A stretch of DNA of 64,000 bases from DAOUAM01 sp034433305 (GCA_034433305.1 DAOUAM010000054.1:1-64000), one strand, 5' to 3'; shown: positions 9,985 to 18,505, numbered from the stretch's first letter. The notes: generated from the sequence alone by a model not told the origin. A program made the numbers and translations.

Positions 9985-10461
9985 ATGCGCATCGCTATCG
10001 GCGGCGACCACTGGGGCCTGGAGCTAAAGTCCAGGCTCATACAGCACCTGGAGAAGCTTGGTCACGAGGTGCTGGACGCGGGGGCCTACACCCACGACCC
10101 GACAGACGACTACCCGGACTTCGCCAGGGCCGTTGCCGAGCGGCTGGTGGCCGGCCAGGCCGACCGCGGCATAGTGGTCTGCGGCAGCGGCGTCGGCGCC
10201 TGCATCGCCGCCAACAAGGTCCGGGGCGTGCGAGCGGGCATCTGCCACGACACCTACTCGGCCCACCAGGGCGTCGAGCACGACGACATGAACGTGCTAT
10301 GCATGGGCTCGCGCATCGTGGGCGAGGAGCTGGCCAAGGAGATTGTTAACGCCTTCGTCTCGGCCAGCTTCACCGGCGAGGCCCGCCACCTCCGGCGGCT
10401 GCAAAAGGTCAAGGCCATCGAGGACAGCGGCATAGGCGCGGCAAGCCGGGCGACGGGCTAG
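9985..10461 (+). CDS. rpiB: Ribose-5-phosphate isomerase B
   Basis: 158-aa RpiB/LacAB family sugar-phosphate isomerase. It interconverts ribose 5-phosphate and ribulose 5-phosphate in the pentose phosphate pathway. Visible are GGDHWGLELK with the substrate-binding Asp, the DYPDFA motif, the anion-hole loop CGSGVGACIAANKV with the base cysteine in VVCGSG, and NVLCMGSRIVG. The ATG at 9985 follows GGAAGGGCAGG. It lies downstream of the FGGY kinase gene on the same strand. Confidence 0.95.
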   Translation: MRIAIGGDHWGLELKSRLIQHLEKLGHEVLDAGAYTHDPTDDYPDFARAVAERLVAGQADRGIVVCGSGVGACIAANKVRGVRAGICHDTYSAHQGVEHDDMNVLCMGSRIVGEELAKEIVNAFVSASFTGEARHLRRLQKVKAIEDSGIGAASRATG

Positions 10462-10481
10462 ACAGGGGACAGGCCCTGTTA

Positions 10482-10706
10482 GAGGGTGTGTGAGAAACCT
10501 TGTTCTGGCCCTTACCGGGAGACATGGGGACGTGATGCAATTGATGCTGGGCTGGTATGCGGGCAAGGCCAGCCCCCTCTCTGACTCTCCCCCATAGGGG
10601 GCGAGGACCCTCCCTTCCCCCTGTGGGGGAAGGCCAGGAAGGGGGCCAAAGCGCCTTGCCTTGACAAAGTCTCAGCCCTGCGGGGAACGAGTTCCCACAC
10701 ACCCTC
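10482..10706. mobile_element. MITE-like element, 225 bp, with terminal inverted repeats and TTA target duplication
   Basis: The left end begins gagggtgtgtgagaa and the right end, read inward on the minus strand, begins gagggtgtgtgggaa. The match continues imperfectly to GTTC at about 23 nt. The trinucleotide TTA flanks both ends (10479-10481 and 10707-10709), as expected for a 3-bp target duplication. No ORF large enough for a transposase lies inside. The interior holds two hairpins (about 10568-10647) that recur near 18.7 kb and 43.2 kb. It sits between rpiB and a convergent decarboxylase gene. It is probably mobilised in trans by a transposase outside the window. Confidence 0.75.
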
Positions 10707-10817
10707 TTATACCGGGCCTGCGCCAGCCGTCGCCGGACAGGCTGGCCCTGCGAGGCGGCTTGGCAACACCCCCCCACAGGTACTGGGCCGCTCCGGTCGG
10801 GGTAGCCACAAGTCAGC

Positions 10818-11396
10818 CTAGCGACTGAGCGCCTCCCTGACGTCCTTCATGGCCTCGGGTGTGCGTCTGGCCCTCCTGGGCCGCGCCCAGATGGGCGTGT
10901 TCTCGACTTCCGGCACCGTCTTGAGGGATACCAGCACCGGGCCTGCCGAGCTCATGATGGCGTCAATGTTGCCGGCCAACTCCTCCAGGTCGTCGAACTC
11001 GAAGGCGGAGGCATAGCCACAGGCCTCGGCCATGGAGGCGAAGCTGTAGCCGCCGGCGTTGGGCACGGGCTGGCCGCCGGTGACGGCGTACACGCCGTTG
11101 TCCAGGACGAAGTGGTACAGGTTGGCAGGCGCTTTGCCGGCGATGGTGACCAGGGCACCCAGGTTCATCAGCAGGCTGCCGTCGCCGTCCACGACGATGA
11201 CCTTCCGCTCCGGGCGGGCGAGGCAGATTCCCAGCGCCACCGAGGACGCCTTGCCCATGGCGCCGCTGATGGGCAGGTCCAGGGACTCCTCGCGGCTAAC
11301 GTCGCGCCAGCCGCGGCCGCCTGTCATGGTGGGCAGCACCACGGCCTCACCGCGGCGCTCCTCCAGCAATCGCAGCGCATCGGTCATGGTAATCAT
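10818..11396 (-). CDS. ThDP-dependent 2-oxoacid decarboxylase, beta (cofactor-binding) subunit
   Basis: 192 aa corresponding to the C-terminal ThDP-binding half of sulfopyruvate/phosphonopyruvate decarboxylases (ComE-like). The ThDP motif VDGDGSLLMNLGALVTI is clear, and LDNGVYAVTGGQP follows. The ATG at 11396 begins 3 nt after the alpha subunit stop codon, so the two subunits are translationally coupled. In ComDE such pairs decarboxylate sulfopyruvate for coenzyme M; in other bacteria relatives act on phosphonopyruvate. No phosphonate or coenzyme M genes are nearby, so the substrate is left open. Confidence 0.85.
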   Translation of the reverse strand: MITMTDALRLLEERRGEAVVLPTMTGGRGWRDVSREESLDLPISGAMGKASSVALGICLARPERKVIVVDGDGSLLMNLGALVTIAGKAPANLYHFVLDNGVYAVTGGQPVPNAGGYSFASMAEACGYASAFEFDDLEELAGNIDAIMSSAGPVLVSLKTVPEVENTPIWARPRRARRTPEAMKDVREALSR

Positions 11397-11398
11397 GG

Positions 11399-11896
11399 CT
11401 AGACATACTCCGCGCCCATCAGGCACACCACGGGACGCTGGGTGCGCTCGGCCTCCTCGAAGGCCGTGGAGATGCGCTCCACGTCCTCGTCCGTCTCCAC
11501 CAGGTAGTAGTTGATGCCCCAGGCATGCAGGACTGGCTCGGTGAAGCGCGCCGCCGAGTCAGGGGTCAAGCCGTGGCGCGTCCAGCCCCTGTAGCCAATC
11601 ATCATCACCACCGGCAGGTTGATATCCAGGGCCAGGCCGCGAATGGAGTCGCCCGACTCGAACATGCCGGTGTTCTGGATGAGGATGACCGGCTTCTTGC
11701 CGCCGACCCACAGGCCCGCGGCAATGGCCATGCTCTCGCCCTCCCTGCACACAGGGACCAGGTCCAGACTCGGGTCTGCCACCATCTGCTGGTACATGAA
11801 GTTGGTCTCGCTGTCAGGAAGCCAGACCACGTGGGTGACGCCGTTTTTGCGAAGCTGGTCAAGAATGGCCTTGGGTGTCAAAGACAGCTCCGGCAT
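11399..11896 (-). CDS. ThDP-dependent 2-oxoacid decarboxylase, alpha (PYR-domain) subunit
   Basis: 165 aa matching the N-terminal PYR domain of sulfopyruvate/phosphonopyruvate decarboxylase (ComD-like). The catalytic Glu that activates ThDP lies in CREGESMAIAAGLWVGGKKP. The QNTGMFESGDSIRGL and GYRGWTRHG segments are characteristic of this decarboxylase branch. The partner ThDP-binding half is encoded immediately downstream. The start at 11896 has GAGGAGGGCGTGG upstream. Confidence 0.85.
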   Translation of the reverse strand: MPELSLTPKAILDQLRKNGVTHVVWLPDSETNFMYQQMVADPSLDLVPVCREGESMAIAAGLWVGGKKPVILIQNTGMFESGDSIRGLALDINLPVVMMIGYRGWTRHGLTPDSAARFTEPVLHAWGINYYLVETDEDVERISTAFEEAERTQRPVVCLMGAEYV

Positions 11897-11977
11897 GCCA
11901 CGCCCTCCTCTAGCACCGGCTGGGTTTGGAATGGCGACATTATATGTCCTTGCAGTGGGGTGGTCAATCGAGGGAAG

Positions 11978-12742
11978 TCACCGCCACTGCTCGGCGCTGT
12001 CTTGGGGCTGGTAGCCAATGGCTTCCTGGGCGTCGCCGATGTCCCAGAACCGCCACCTGTTGTTGGAGACGCCGTAGAAAATGGCGAAGCGCAGGTCATC
12101 GGGTGCCTCGATGCAGCGCTCCACCAGGTGGGCCAGGTCCCGGTGGGTGAGCAGCGTGGCGAAGTGGCGCTGGACCAGCGGCCGGCTCTGCCGGTTCAGG
12201 GTGCCGATGCGCAGGCAGATGACAGATAGCCCGTGCTGGTCCGAGTAGAACCGGCCCGCGGCCTCGCCCAAGGCCTTGCCTATGCCGTAGGGGCCGTCGG
12301 GCCGTATGGGCATGCGCGTCGTGATGAGGGGGACCTTGCGGGGGTCAAGCCCCTGGTAGTTGCCAGCCACGATGGCCGAGTAGGGGTAGTCGTTCTCGTA
12401 CATACCCGTGACGTGGTTGGAGCTGGCAAAGATTACGCGCTTCACTCCGGCCCTCCTGGCCGCCTCCAAGGCGTTATAGGTGCAGGCGATGTTGTTGCGG
12501 TATACCACCTCCCAGGGGCTGTTCTGGTCGGGGTTGGAGGCCAGGTCAATGACCACGTCCTTGCCTTGAAAGGCGGGCAGTAGCGCCTGGAGGTCCGTGG
12601 TGTCGGCCACCAGCGAATCGAAGCCCTGCACAGGCTTGATGTCCACGCCGCTCAGGGCGTACTTCTCGGCCAGCGCCGCGCGAAGCACACCGCCGACGAG
12701 GCCGGCCGCACCGGTTATCAACACATTCTTCATGGTTGGCAT
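11978..12742 (-). CDS. NAD-dependent epimerase/dehydratase, uronate dehydrogenase-like
   Basis: 254-aa extended-type SDR. N-terminal TGAAGLVGG (from residue 10) is the dinucleotide loop. DLASNPDQNSPWEVVYRNN is the strand-4 region. SSNHVTGMYE resembles the SSNHV(I/T)GFY motif of uronate dehydrogenases, and YGIGK supplies the catalytic Tyr/Lys. Uronate dehydrogenase oxidises galacturonate or glucuronate to the aldarolactone. Upstream of the split decarboxylase on the same strand, though 81 nt separate them. The exact sugar substrate is inferred. Confidence 0.85.
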   Translation of the reverse strand: MPTMKNVLITGAAGLVGGVLRAALAEKYALSGVDIKPVQGFDSLVADTTDLQALLPAFQGKDVVIDLASNPDQNSPWEVVYRNNIACTYNALEAARRAGVKRVIFASSNHVTGMYENDYPYSAIVAGNYQGLDPRKVPLITTRMPIRPDGPYGIGKALGEAAGRFYSDQHGLSVICLRIGTLNRQSRPLVQRHFATLLTHRDLAHLVERCIEAPDDLRFAIFYGVSNNRWRFWDIGDAQEAIGYQPQDSAEQWR

Positions 12743-12875
12743 AGCATCTGGACTCCCGAAGGTGTTTTCTGGCAGGTGGGATTATACCACCAGGCCCTCC
12801 CCTTCAGACTGGCATGACTGGCCGCCATCGCCTGCCCGCGCCCGTGCACCTGTGCCCAGGATATCCTCAAATACC

Positions 12876-12904
12876 TTGCTTAGAAAAGTGAAGCGCCGTA
12901 TAAT
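12876..12904 (+). promoter_or_regulatory. Sigma-70-type promoter for the DUF5679 gene
   Basis: TTGCTT and TATAAT separated by exactly 17 nt. The -10 is a perfect match and the -35 matches at four positions. It lies about 180 nt upstream of the small gene at 13083. No other gene lies in the 12743-13082 gap. Confidence 0.6.
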
Positions 12905-13082
12905 TAGCGTTGCTCGCGGTGCCGCTGTCCCTTTTTCGCACCGGAGGCAGTCCATCCCCGGAACTATCGGACGCTTCCGGCCGGCAGTCGCGGAGGGTGC
13001 CGCTCCTCCAGCTCGATCCAGCTCCCTTGATGAACGGGTCTTCGGTCTCATAACTCTTGACTTTGCCCCTGGAGGTTGTTTT

Positions 13083-13223
13083 ATGCAGGCTTATTGTCTC
13101 AAGTGTCGTGACCATCGCGAAATCCAGAACGCCCAGCCCATCACGCTGAAGAACGGCAGGCCGGCCACCCGTGGCACCTGCTCCAAGTGCGGCTCCCCGG
13201 TGTTCCGAATCGGCAAGGCCTGA
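13083..13223 (+). CDS. DUF5679 small zinc-ribbon-like protein
   Basis: 46-aa protein with two Cys pairs: CLKC near residue 5 and CSKC near residue 36. The inter-pair stretch (PITLKNGRPATRGTC) matches the DUF5679 domain. Similar short domains in archaea and Chloroflexota occur alone or fused to topoisomerase-type proteins. A treble-clef or zinc-ribbon fold is likely. The start is supported by GGAGG 7 nt upstream and by the promoter about 180 nt upstream. A nucleic-acid or ribosome-associated role is possible, but nothing in the neighbourhood tests it. Confidence 0.85.
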   Translation: MQAYCLKCRDHREIQNAQPITLKNGRPATRGTCSKCGSPVFRIGKA

Positions 13224-13409
13224 TGCCTGGCCGGTTAGCACCTCGCCCGCCACGCGGCAGCGGGCACCATGGCTTGCAGGGCCAGCGGCAGTGCGTGCAT
13301 CCCTTCTCCCGCTTGAAGCCCCGGCATTGCCAGAGTCAAGCACCCTCAGGGCCTTGCCTACCCACGCCGCGTACTTCCAGGGGCAGGGCCGGCTTATAAG
13401 TCTGTCAGC

Positions 13410-13451
13410 GCGACAGTCCGGGGTGTAGCGTCCAACGCTCCGGACTGTCGC
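13410..13451. terminator. Long hairpin between convergent genes
   Basis: A perfect 12-bp inverted repeat (gcgacagtccgg / ccggactgtcgc) with an 18-nt loop. The loop itself contains an AGCG/CGCT inner pairing. It lies between the DUF5679 gene and the convergent cupin gene. No T tract follows on either strand, so it may be a bidirectional, Rho-assisted or mRNA-stabilising structure rather than a classic terminator. Confidence 0.5.
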
Positions 13452-13473
13452 AGGACAGCCTGCCCCAAGCGTC

Positions 13474-14010
13474 TCAGGCTGGCGTGCATGTGCCCCTGGC
13501 CAGGTCGAAGTAGTGTTCGCGCCTGCCATCGCCGCCCATGAGAATGACCACGCAGGAAGGCTCTCCCCCTTCGGCCCATTGCCGATGAATGTTCCTGGGC
13601 GAGTCATACCAGTACCCCAGGTCACCCTTCTCGATGTGATGGTCTGAGAAGACCGTTAGCCTGGCACGCTGCGGGTCGCTGCCGTCGTCCTCCCGCGTCC
13701 AGACAGTGAACCTCTCCCGGCCTGAGATGCCACACTCCACACCCCAGCGGTGATGACTGTGGACCGGCGTCGGCTGGCCGGATGCAAACCGGGCCACTAT
13801 CAGGCGAAAGCGGCCCGCCGGGTCAACGTGCAGGACGCGCCCCGGCAAGCCCTGGCTCCCGGACGACGGCTCTCCCTGAAGCGTCAGGTCGCCACCCTCA
13901 GCGACAAGTCGTTGTAGAAAAGGCCCCATGGCCCAGACACCCTCTGGCGTCCCACCTTTCTCCTTCAGGACCCTGTCCACCTCGGCGACAAACTCTGCGA
14001 CCCTGTACAT
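13474..14010 (-). CDS. Cupin-fold protein (cysteine-dioxygenase-like)
   Basis: 178 aa with a single beta-barrel cupin. Metal-binding histidines lie in PTPVHSHHRWGVECGISGRE, and a second motif with His lies in PRNIHRQW. The size, the HxHH arrangement and the C-terminal HYFDL resemble bacterial cysteine dioxygenase-type or 3-mercaptopropionate dioxygenase-type thiol dioxygenases, but the assignment stays at fold level. The ATG at 14010 is backed by AAGGAGG. The frame runs upstream to 14403, but that extension is low-complexity and lacks family character. Confidence 0.72.
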   Translation of the reverse strand: MYRVAEFVAEVDRVLKEKGGTPEGVWAMGPFLQRLVAEGGDLTLQGEPSSGSQGLPGRVLHVDPAGRFRLIVARFASGQPTPVHSHHRWGVECGISGRERFTVWTREDDGSDPQRARLTVFSDHHIEKGDLGYWYDSPRNIHRQWAEGGEPSCVVILMGGDGRREHYFDLARGTCTPA

Positions 14011-14174
14011 GGGAGTCCTCCTTGCCCTGGTACATACCTTCCTGGCCTCTGTGGATAAACTACATGCACGCACCCGGAAGGTCAACACGGGCACGCCAGA
14101 GTCCTGGCCAGGCGGCCAGAGCGTCGTGGCCACGGAGTGGCTTACGTCCACTGATAGGGCCGGCCCATCCAGCT

Positions 14175-14699
14175 TCAGGCAGGCGCTGGGCCGTCCGATG
14201 CCCTGGGAAGCCAGTGAAGAAGGCACCAGGCGCCGCCGGCCAGGGCAGGCACCAGGCCCCAGAACACGGCGAAGAGACCCAGCATCAGGCGGGATGCGTC
14301 CGGCCCAACAGTGCCGCTGACAGACCAGGCCATGATGCGGGCCAGCAGCGCCACGCCCAGGAGGTGCGCCAGGAATGCCCCCGCGCCCAGGCCGGCCAGC
14401 CACGCCAGCCGTTGCAGCGGCCCCAGGCCCACCCAGGCCAGCACCAGCACGGCCAGCAGCACAAGCCCGTAGTGCAGGGCCAGGCCATCGAAGGAGATGG
14501 GCACACTGCCAGGCGGCGACGCAATGAGGAACTTGGGGCCGACGGCCCTGAGAGAAACCTCCGCTGGCAGCAGCGGCCGGGCCAGCGTCACCAGCGCCCT
14601 GTTGTAAGGCCCCGCCACGCTGGGCCAGAGCACGGCCAGCAGCAGGAGCGCCACCAGGGCGCGAAGGCCGAAGTAGAGCAGCCTAGCGGTGCCAGGCAA
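14175..14699 (-). CDS. Exosortase H-associated membrane protein
   Basis: About 174 aa with four to five hydrophobic segments (LVALLLLAVLWPSVAG, LVLLAVLVLAWVGL, FLAHLLGVALLARIMA and others) and an extracytoplasmic loop (LVTLARPLLPAEVSLRAVGP). This matches the membrane partner that accompanies exosortase H in XrtH loci. The TTG at 14699 overlaps the end of the exosortase gene by 17 nt and starts just before the first hydrophobic helix. An in-frame ATG at 14744 is the alternative. Its role in sorting is unknown. Confidence 0.7.
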   Translation of the reverse strand: MPGTARLLYFGLRALVALLLLAVLWPSVAGPYNRALVTLARPLLPAEVSLRAVGPKFLIASPPGSVPISFDGLALHYGLVLLAVLVLAWVGLGPLQRLAWLAGLGAGAFLAHLLGVALLARIMAWSVSGTVGPDASRLMLGLFAVFWGLVPALAGGAWCLLHWLPRASDGPAPA

Positions 14700-15177
14700 T
14701 TCCGACGCGCTCCGTCCACCACAGCCACAGGCCAATGGCCACAACGACGATGGCCGTCTGCCACACCAGCAGATGGGCCACCGAAAGGTACCTGGGGAAG
14801 GTGGAGCCTATCCAGAACAGGGTGGCAATGCGGACCAGGTTGACGAGGGTAAGCACAACGACGCCCAGCAGTACGCCGCCGGCCCTGGCCTTCAGCGACG
14901 CGGGACAGGCCAGCACCGCGCCGGCGAACAGCACCATGGGGCCGATGGCCGTACACTCGGCCACGATGCTGACCGCGAAGCCCGGCGAGTACACCACCAC
15001 CCCATCGGCGCTGGTGGACGCGCCCAGCAGGTCCAGGAGGCGGCTCGCCCACGCGGCGTTCCAGCGCTGCAGGGCCAGCAGCCAGGACTGGCCCACCGCA
15101 CCATAGTACAGCCCCACGGCCAGCGCGAGGCTGCCCGCCAGCGCCAGCGTCATCCTGGCCACGATGGTCCTGCTCAT
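14683..15177 (-). CDS. xrtH: Exosortase/archaeosortase family protein, XrtH-type
   Basis: 164-aa polytopic membrane transpeptidase-like protein. The family's catalytic triad is present: Cys75 in AECTAIGP, Arg116 in LVNLVRIATLFWIG and His135 in LSVAHLLVWQ. Exosortases recognise C-terminal tripartite sorting tails; XrtH is linked to IPTLxxWG-CTERM proteins. No protein in this window shows such a tail. The ATG at 15177 places the first TM helix at the N-terminus. An ATG at 15276 has a better ribosome site but adds 33 polar residues. It is divergent from alaS. Confidence 0.8.
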   Translation of the reverse strand: MSRTIVARMTLALAGSLALAVGLYYGAVGQSWLLALQRWNAAWASRLLDLLGASTSADGVVVYSPGFAVSIVAECTAIGPMVLFAGAVLACPASLKARAGGVLLGVVVLTLVNLVRIATLFWIGSTFPRYLSVAHLLVWQTAIVVVAIGLWLWWTERVGIAWHR

Positions 15178-15431
15178 GGGAGTTGGCCCTGATTGACACT
15201 CTTCACGAAGGTCATTACAATCTGGCTTCCGGGCACCGCCGACGCCGTCCAAGCTGAGTGTCCTCACGAGGCTCATGCGCGCCCCTCTCCTCGTACGGGA
15301 CTTGCCCGGGGCGCGTACCCACACTACCGCCTCTCGGACATCTGCCCCTGTGCAGGGGCTTTCACAAGGTAAGCTAAACAGCTAAACTCAGAGTGACACC
15401 AGTGTAATCCCACGCACGCAAGAGACCTGCC

Positions 15432-18083
15432 ATGAAAAGCTATGAGATCAGAGAGTCCTTCCTGCGCTTCTTCGAAAGCAAGGGCCACCTGAGGGTGCCC
15501 AGCTCCTCGCTGATTCCCGTGGGCGACCCCACGCTGCTCCTGACCAACGCGGGCATGGTGCAGTTCAAGCCCTACTTCGCTGGAGAGGCGAAGCCTCCCA
15601 GGCGTCGCCTCACCTCGGTCCAGAAGTCCTTCAGGACGGTGGACATTGACGAGGTGGGAGACTCCACTCACCTGACACTCTTCGAGATGCTGGGCAACTT
15701 CAGCATTGGCGACTACTTCAAGAAGGACGCCATAGCCTTCGCCCTGGAGTACGTGACCCGCGTGCTGGGGCTGCCCAGAGAGCGCTTCTCCATGACCGTC
15801 CACCACAGCGACGACGAAGCGTTCAACCTCTGGCGCCAGCAGGGCATTCCGGCGGAGCGCATCTACCGGTTCGGGGACAAGGACAACTGGTGGGGGCCTG
15901 CCGGCCTGGAAGGCCCCACCGGCCCGTGCAGCGAGCTACACTACGACTTCGGTGCTGGCAGGGGATGCCGCCAGCCCAACTGCGGCCCCAACTGCGCTAA
16001 TCCCATGGACGAGGAGGGCCACCGCTGCAACAGGTTCGTGGAGCTGTGGAACCTGGTGTTCATGCAGTTCTACCACCACCTGGACGGCCACCGCACACCA
16101 CTGCCGGCGCCCAGCGTGGACACAGGCATGGGCCTGGAGCGCGCCTCCGTGGTCATGCAGGACGTGGACACCATTTACAAGACGGACCTCTTCACTCCGC
16201 TCATCGGCAAGGTGGAGCAGCTCACGGGCCGGCGCTACGGCGACAACCTGGAGTCCGACTATGCCATGCACGTGGTGTCGGAGCATGGGCGCAGCGCTTC
16301 TTTCCTGATAGCTGATGGCGTCGTGCCGGGCAACGAGGGGCGCGGCTACGTCCTGCGCCGGGTAGTCCGCCGGGCCATCCGCTTCGGCAGGCGCCTGGGG
16401 CTGGAAAGGGCCTTCCTGGGCGACATCGCCAGCGTCGTCATTGACAACATGGGCGAGTACTACCCGGAGCTACGCAACCACCGGGACTTCATCCTCACCG
16501 TGCTGAAGCTGGAGGAGGACAGGTTCCAGCAGGCCTTCCAGCACGGCTACTCCATCCTCCTGGACGAGCTGGAGGGCAAGGCGACGCTGCCCGGCGAGGT
16601 GGTGTTCCGCCTGTGGGACACCTACGGCTTCCCGGTGGAGATGACCCAGGAGATAGCCCGCGAGAAGGGCGTGGAAGTGGACGTGGCCGGCTTCCAGCGG
16701 GAGATGGAGGCGCAGCGGGAGCGCGCCAGGGCCACGGCCCAGTTTGGCGGCGACAGGGCCAGGGTGCGCGTGTACGAGGGCCTTGGCATCGGCGCCACCA
16801 GGTTCCTGGGCTACGAGCGCCTCAGCGGCTCCTCGGTGGTCGTTGGCCTCATTTCCGGCAACCAGGCCGTCAGCCAGGTCTCCCAGGGGCAGGAGGTGGA
16901 GGTCGTGCTGGTGGAGACGCCCTTCTACCCCGAGGGCGGCGGCCAGGTGGGCGACGCCGGCGAGATCGCAGGCCCACGTGGCAAGGTAGCCGTCCGCGAT
17001 ACGCAGATGGTGCTGCCCGACCTCATCGTCCACTTCGGCACGGTAGCCCAGGGCACTCTTTCCCTGGGCGACACGGTGGACGCCTACGTGGACCCGGTGC
17101 GGCGAGAGGACACGGCCCGCAACCATACGGCGACGCACCTCATCCACGCCGCGCTGCGGCAGGTGCTGGGGCCTCACGTGCGCCAGGCAGGCTCGCTAGT
17201 GGCCCCGGACAGGCTGCGCTTCGACTTCACCCACGTCAAGCCCATGACGGAGCAGGAAATCTGGGACGTAGAGTGGCTGGTCAACGAGAAGATACGGCAG
17301 AACGCCAGGGTCACCAAGAGCGAGGATACCTACAGCGAGGCCATTCGACGGGGCGCGCTGGCCTTCTTCGGCGACAAGTACGGCGACAAGGTGCGGCTGG
17401 TGGAGATAGCCAACGGCGCCACCTTCAGCTTCGAGGTGTGCGGCGGCACCCACGTGGACCGCACCGGCGAGCTTGGCGCGGTGTACATCCTGGGCGAGTC
17501 CAGCATAGGCGCCGGCGTGCGCAGGCTGGAGGCCGTCAGTGGCAGGGCCGCTGAAAGGCTCGTCTGGGAGCGGCTCCGCCGGGAGGAGAGGCTGGCCCGC
17601 AGGCTACAGGCCACACCCTCGGAGCTGGAGAGCAAGCTGGATGCCCTGCTCACAGAGCTTGAGACCTTGCGGCACGAAAAGGAGGGGCTGGAGCGCAAGG
17701 CCTCGCTCCAGGCCGCCGAGGGCCTGCTGGCATCGCGGCGCGAGGTCAACGGCGTGAACGTCCTGGCGGCCCGCGCCTCCGCGCCCAGCGCCGACGCCCT
17801 GCGGGAGATAAGCGACTGGCTCAGGGACAAGCTGGGCAGCGGTGTGGTCGTCCTCGGCCTGGAACTGGATGGCAGGGCCACCATCAATGTCAGCGTGACA
17901 CCAGACCTGGTGGCCCGAGGGATTGACGCCCGCGAGATAGCCCGCGAGCTGGGCAAGGTCATCCAGGGCGGCGGTGGCGGAAGGCCAGAGATGGCCCAGG
18001 CCGGCGGGCGCCGCCCGGACCGACTGCAGGAGGCCCTGGACATGGCGCCCGGGCTTGTCAAGGAGAAGGGCCTGGCACCTTGA
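15432..18083 (+). CDS. alaS: Alanyl-tRNA synthetase
   Basis: 883 aa, full length. The class II catalytic core begins MKSYEIRESFLRFFESKGH, with motif 1 and 2 regions including LTNAGMVQFKPYF and GLEGPTGPCSELHYDF. The editing domain has HTATHLIHAALRQVLG (HxxxH zinc site) and CGGTHVDRTGELG. A coiled-coil stretch follows (ELESKLDALLTELETLRHEKEGL), then the C-Ala domain ending GGGGRPEMAQAGG. It charges tRNA-Ala and deacylates Ser/Gly-tRNA-Ala. It overlaps the downstream ruvX start by 4 nt. Confidence 0.98.
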   Translation: MKSYEIRESFLRFFESKGHLRVPSSSLIPVGDPTLLLTNAGMVQFKPYFAGEAKPPRRRLTSVQKSFRTVDIDEVGDSTHLTLFEMLGNFSIGDYFKKDAIAFALEYVTRVLGLPRERFSMTVHHSDDEAFNLWRQQGIPAERIYRFGDKDNWWGPAGLEGPTGPCSELHYDFGAGRGCRQPNCGPNCANPMDEEGHRCNRFVELWNLVFMQFYHHLDGHRTPLPAPSVDTGMGLERASVVMQDVDTIYKTDLFTPLIGKVEQLTGRRYGDNLESDYAMHVVSEHGRSASFLIADGVVPGNEGRGYVLRRVVRRAIRFGRRLGLERAFLGDIASVVIDNMGEYYPELRNHRDFILTVLKLEEDRFQQAFQHGYSILLDELEGKATLPGEVVFRLWDTYGFPVEMTQEIAREKGVEVDVAGFQREMEAQRERARATAQFGGDRARVRVYEGLGIGATRFLGYERLSGSSVVVGLISGNQAVSQVSQGQEVEVVLVETPFYPEGGGQVGDAGEIAGPRGKVAVRDTQMVLPDLIVHFGTVAQGTLSLGDTVDAYVDPVRREDTARNHTATHLIHAALRQVLGPHVRQAGSLVAPDRLRFDFTHVKPMTEQEIWDVEWLVNEKIRQNARVTKSEDTYSEAIRRGALAFFGDKYGDKVRLVEIANGATFSFEVCGGTHVDRTGELGAVYILGESSIGAGVRRLEAVSGRAAERLVWERLRREERLARRLQATPSELESKLDALLTELETLRHEKEGLERKASLQAAEGLLASRREVNGVNVLAARASAPSADALREISDWLRDKLGSGVVVLGLELDGRATINVSVTPDLVARGIDAREIARELGKVIQGGGGGRPEMAQAGGRRPDRLQEALDMAPGLVKEKGLAP

Positions 18084-18505
18084 GAGTCCTGGCGCTGGAC
18101 GTGGGCGAGCGGCGTATCGGGGTCGCCCTCAGCGACCCGCTGGGCCTCCTTGCCAGGCCGCTCACCACCATAACCCGCACCAACGAGCAGGACGACATCG
18201 AGGCCGTGTTGCGCCTGGCCCAGGAGCACGGCGCAGAGGAAATCCTGGTGGGCCTGCCCATCTCGCTGTCTGGCCGGCGAGGCCCCCAGGCCAGGCTGAC
18301 CGCCCAGTTCATCAGGGCCCTCTCAGCCAGGACTGACTTGCCGGTGAAGTCCAGGGACGAGCGGCTTTCCTCGGTGGAAGCCGAGCGCCTGCTGAGGGAG
18401 TCGGGCATCGAGCCTTCCAGGCAGAAGGCGCTGCTGGACGCCGCAGCCGCTGCCGTCGTCCTCCAGTCCTACCTGGACTCCCGGCGGCGCGAAGAGGCGC
18501 GCTAG
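18080..18505 (+). CDS. ruvX: Putative pre-16S rRNA nuclease / Holliday-junction resolvase-like (YqgF)
   Basis: 141-aa RNase H-fold nuclease. The first catalytic Asp is in MRVLALDVGERRIGVALSDP, then EILVGLPISLSGRRGPQA, and DERLSSVEAER is the conserved acidic motif. A final Asp lies in KALLDAAAAAVVLQSYLD. The TTG start at 18080 overlaps the alaS stop (TTGA), giving translational coupling. alaS-ruvX adjacency is common in bacteria. Family members process the 5' end of 16S rRNA. Confidence 0.93.
   Translation: MRVLALDVGERRIGVALSDPLGLLARPLTTITRTNEQDDIEAVLRLAQEHGAEEILVGLPISLSGRRGPQARLTAQFIRALSARTDLPVKSRDERLSSVEAERLLRESGIEPSRQKALLDAAAAAVVLQSYLDSRRREEAR

Noticed and set aside
10462..10817. CRISPR array or tRNA in the repeat-rich gap
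   Set aside because: Repeats are inverted and unequally spaced, with no regular spacer pattern; no cloverleaf or TTCGAAT-type arm is present. The same search over the window found none.
13474..14403. Long version of the cupin gene starting at 14403
   Set aside because: The added 131 residues are Arg/Pro/Gly-rich and non-conserved in look, while the ATG at 14010 has AAGGAGG at the right distance.
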